Notes under the pieces: model-generated | Database searches by the model: none | Told to the model about the DNA's origin: nothing | The model's input: only the letters and a program-made list of their open reading frames with translations | DNA from: Oscillospiraceae bacterium | Lineage (GTDB): Bacteria > Bacillota > Clostridia > Oscillospirales > Acutalibacteraceae | Direction: 5' to 3' | Length of the DNA: 14,672 bases | Assembly (NCBI GenBank): GCA_029007475.1 | Contig: JAQXHW010000035.1 | Location: 1-14,672 of the forward strand | Part shown: positions 14,239-14,672 of the stretch, piece after piece | How the letters are laid out: each line of letters begins with the position of its first letter | How positions within the stretch are numbered: position 1 is the stretch's first letter | Position numbers and translations under genes: made by a program

Positions 14239-14672
14239 TTATAGTCTTGCCTCTAAGGCTGCTTTTTCCTGCTCGTATCCGGGTTTACCCAGGAGTGCGA
14301 ACATATTCTTTTTGTAGCTCTCAACGCCGGGCTGATTGAAGGGGTTAACTCCGAGGAGGTAGCCGGATATAGCACATGCCTTCTCGGAGAAGTAGATAAG
14401 GTAACCAAGCTCGAACTCGGTCATCTCGGCAACGTTTAAGACGATGTTGGGAACTCCGCCGTCATTGTGAGCAAGTACGGTACCCTCAAAAGCCTTGCGG
14501 TTGATGAAGTCCATAGTCTTGCCACAGAGGAAGTTGAGTCCGTCAACGTTCTCGGGGTCGGTACCGAGAGTTATCTCCCTCTTGCACTTGTCAAAGAGCA
14601 CGACGGTCTCGAAGAGATCTCTTCTGCCGTCCTGGATGTACTGTCCCATTGAATGCAGGTCAGTAGAGAACA
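14239..14672 (-). CDS. pgi: Glucose-6-phosphate isomerase, C-terminal part
   Basis: The last 143 residues of phosphoglucose isomerase, which interconverts glucose 6-phosphate and fructose 6-phosphate in glycolysis and gluconeogenesis. The open frame runs off the right edge with no start in the window. Diagnostic segments are FSTDLHSMGQYIQDGRR at the left of the fragment, AHNDGGVPNI (active-site His region), and NPFNQPGVESYKKNMFALLGKPG near the C-terminus, containing the catalytic Lys of the PGI family. The pattern corresponds to the bacterial ~450-residue form (inferred from the signatures). Transcribed together with the P-loop gene that follows. Confidence 0.96.
   Translation of the reverse strand, partial: FSTDLHSMGQYIQDGRRDLFETVVLFDKCKREITLGTDPENVDGLNFLCGKTMDFINRKAFEGTVLAHNDGGVPNIVLNVAEMTEFELGYLIYFSEKACAISGYLLGVNPFNQPGVESYKKNMFALLGKPGYEQEKAALEARL

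Noticed and set aside
1..14672. Defence island, prophage, transposon, CRISPR array or tRNA genes
   Set aside because: Every sizeable frame is a housekeeping gene or a conserved hypothetical; no integrase, transposase, terminal repeats, regular spacer repeats or tRNA-like folds were seen.

Overview
This window looks like chromosomal housekeeping DNA from a low-to-moderate-GC Gram-positive anaerobe, most likely a Clostridia lineage (Ruminococcaceae/Oscillospiraceae-like; inferred, not proven). The pointers are strong AGGAGG-type ribosome binding sites, consensus vegetative (SigA-type) promoters, rubrerythrin for oxygen defence, an RNase M5, a ClpP-like TepA protein near FtsK/SpoIIIE, and a DUF512 radical SAM protein next to der. 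I saw no phage, transposon, CRISPR, tRNA or rRNA sequence.

Layout, left to right. (1) 1-3045, minus strand: tepA-like protease, undecaprenyl-diphosphate phosphatase (uppP) and the N-terminal 398 codons of an FtsK/SpoIIIE translocase, read from a strong promoter at 3016-3044. (2) 3040-4417, plus strand: a CNNM/CBS/CorC-type membrane protein, divergent from tepA. (3) 4413-4563: a convergent terminator region. (4) 4564-5185, minus: rubrerythrin with its own consensus promoter and a palindrome just after the predicted transcription start. (5) 5163-12793, minus: a tightly packed run of DUF512 radical SAM protein, der, plsY, HIT hydrolase, comEC, holA and rnmV. Neighbouring genes overlap or are separated by 1 to about 50 nt, so they are probably co-transcribed. 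(6) 12833-13699, minus: DUF177 protein (YceD family) and ribosomal protein L32 (rpmF), driven by a perfect TTGACA-17-TATAAT promoter and closed by a strong terminator. (7) 13755-14672, minus: the 3' end of glucose-6-phosphate isomerase (pgi) and a small P-loop protein of unknown function, followed by a terminator.

The genes cover envelope lipid metabolism (uppP, plsY), ribosome biogenesis (der, rnmV, rpmF, yceD), DNA handling (ftsK, comEC, holA), stress (rubrerythrin) and central carbon metabolism (pgi). No cassette here reads as a new defence or biosynthetic system. The points most worth checking are a ComEC whose C-terminal lactamase-like domain lacks the metal-binding motif, the orphan P-loop protein after pgi, the DUF512 radical SAM enzyme, the palindrome in the rubrerythrin leader, and overlapping divergent promoters between tepA and the CorC-like gene. 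No gene-free stretch exceeds 300 bases; the longest (about 205, 145, 130 and 180 bases) hold promoters and terminators, listed separately.
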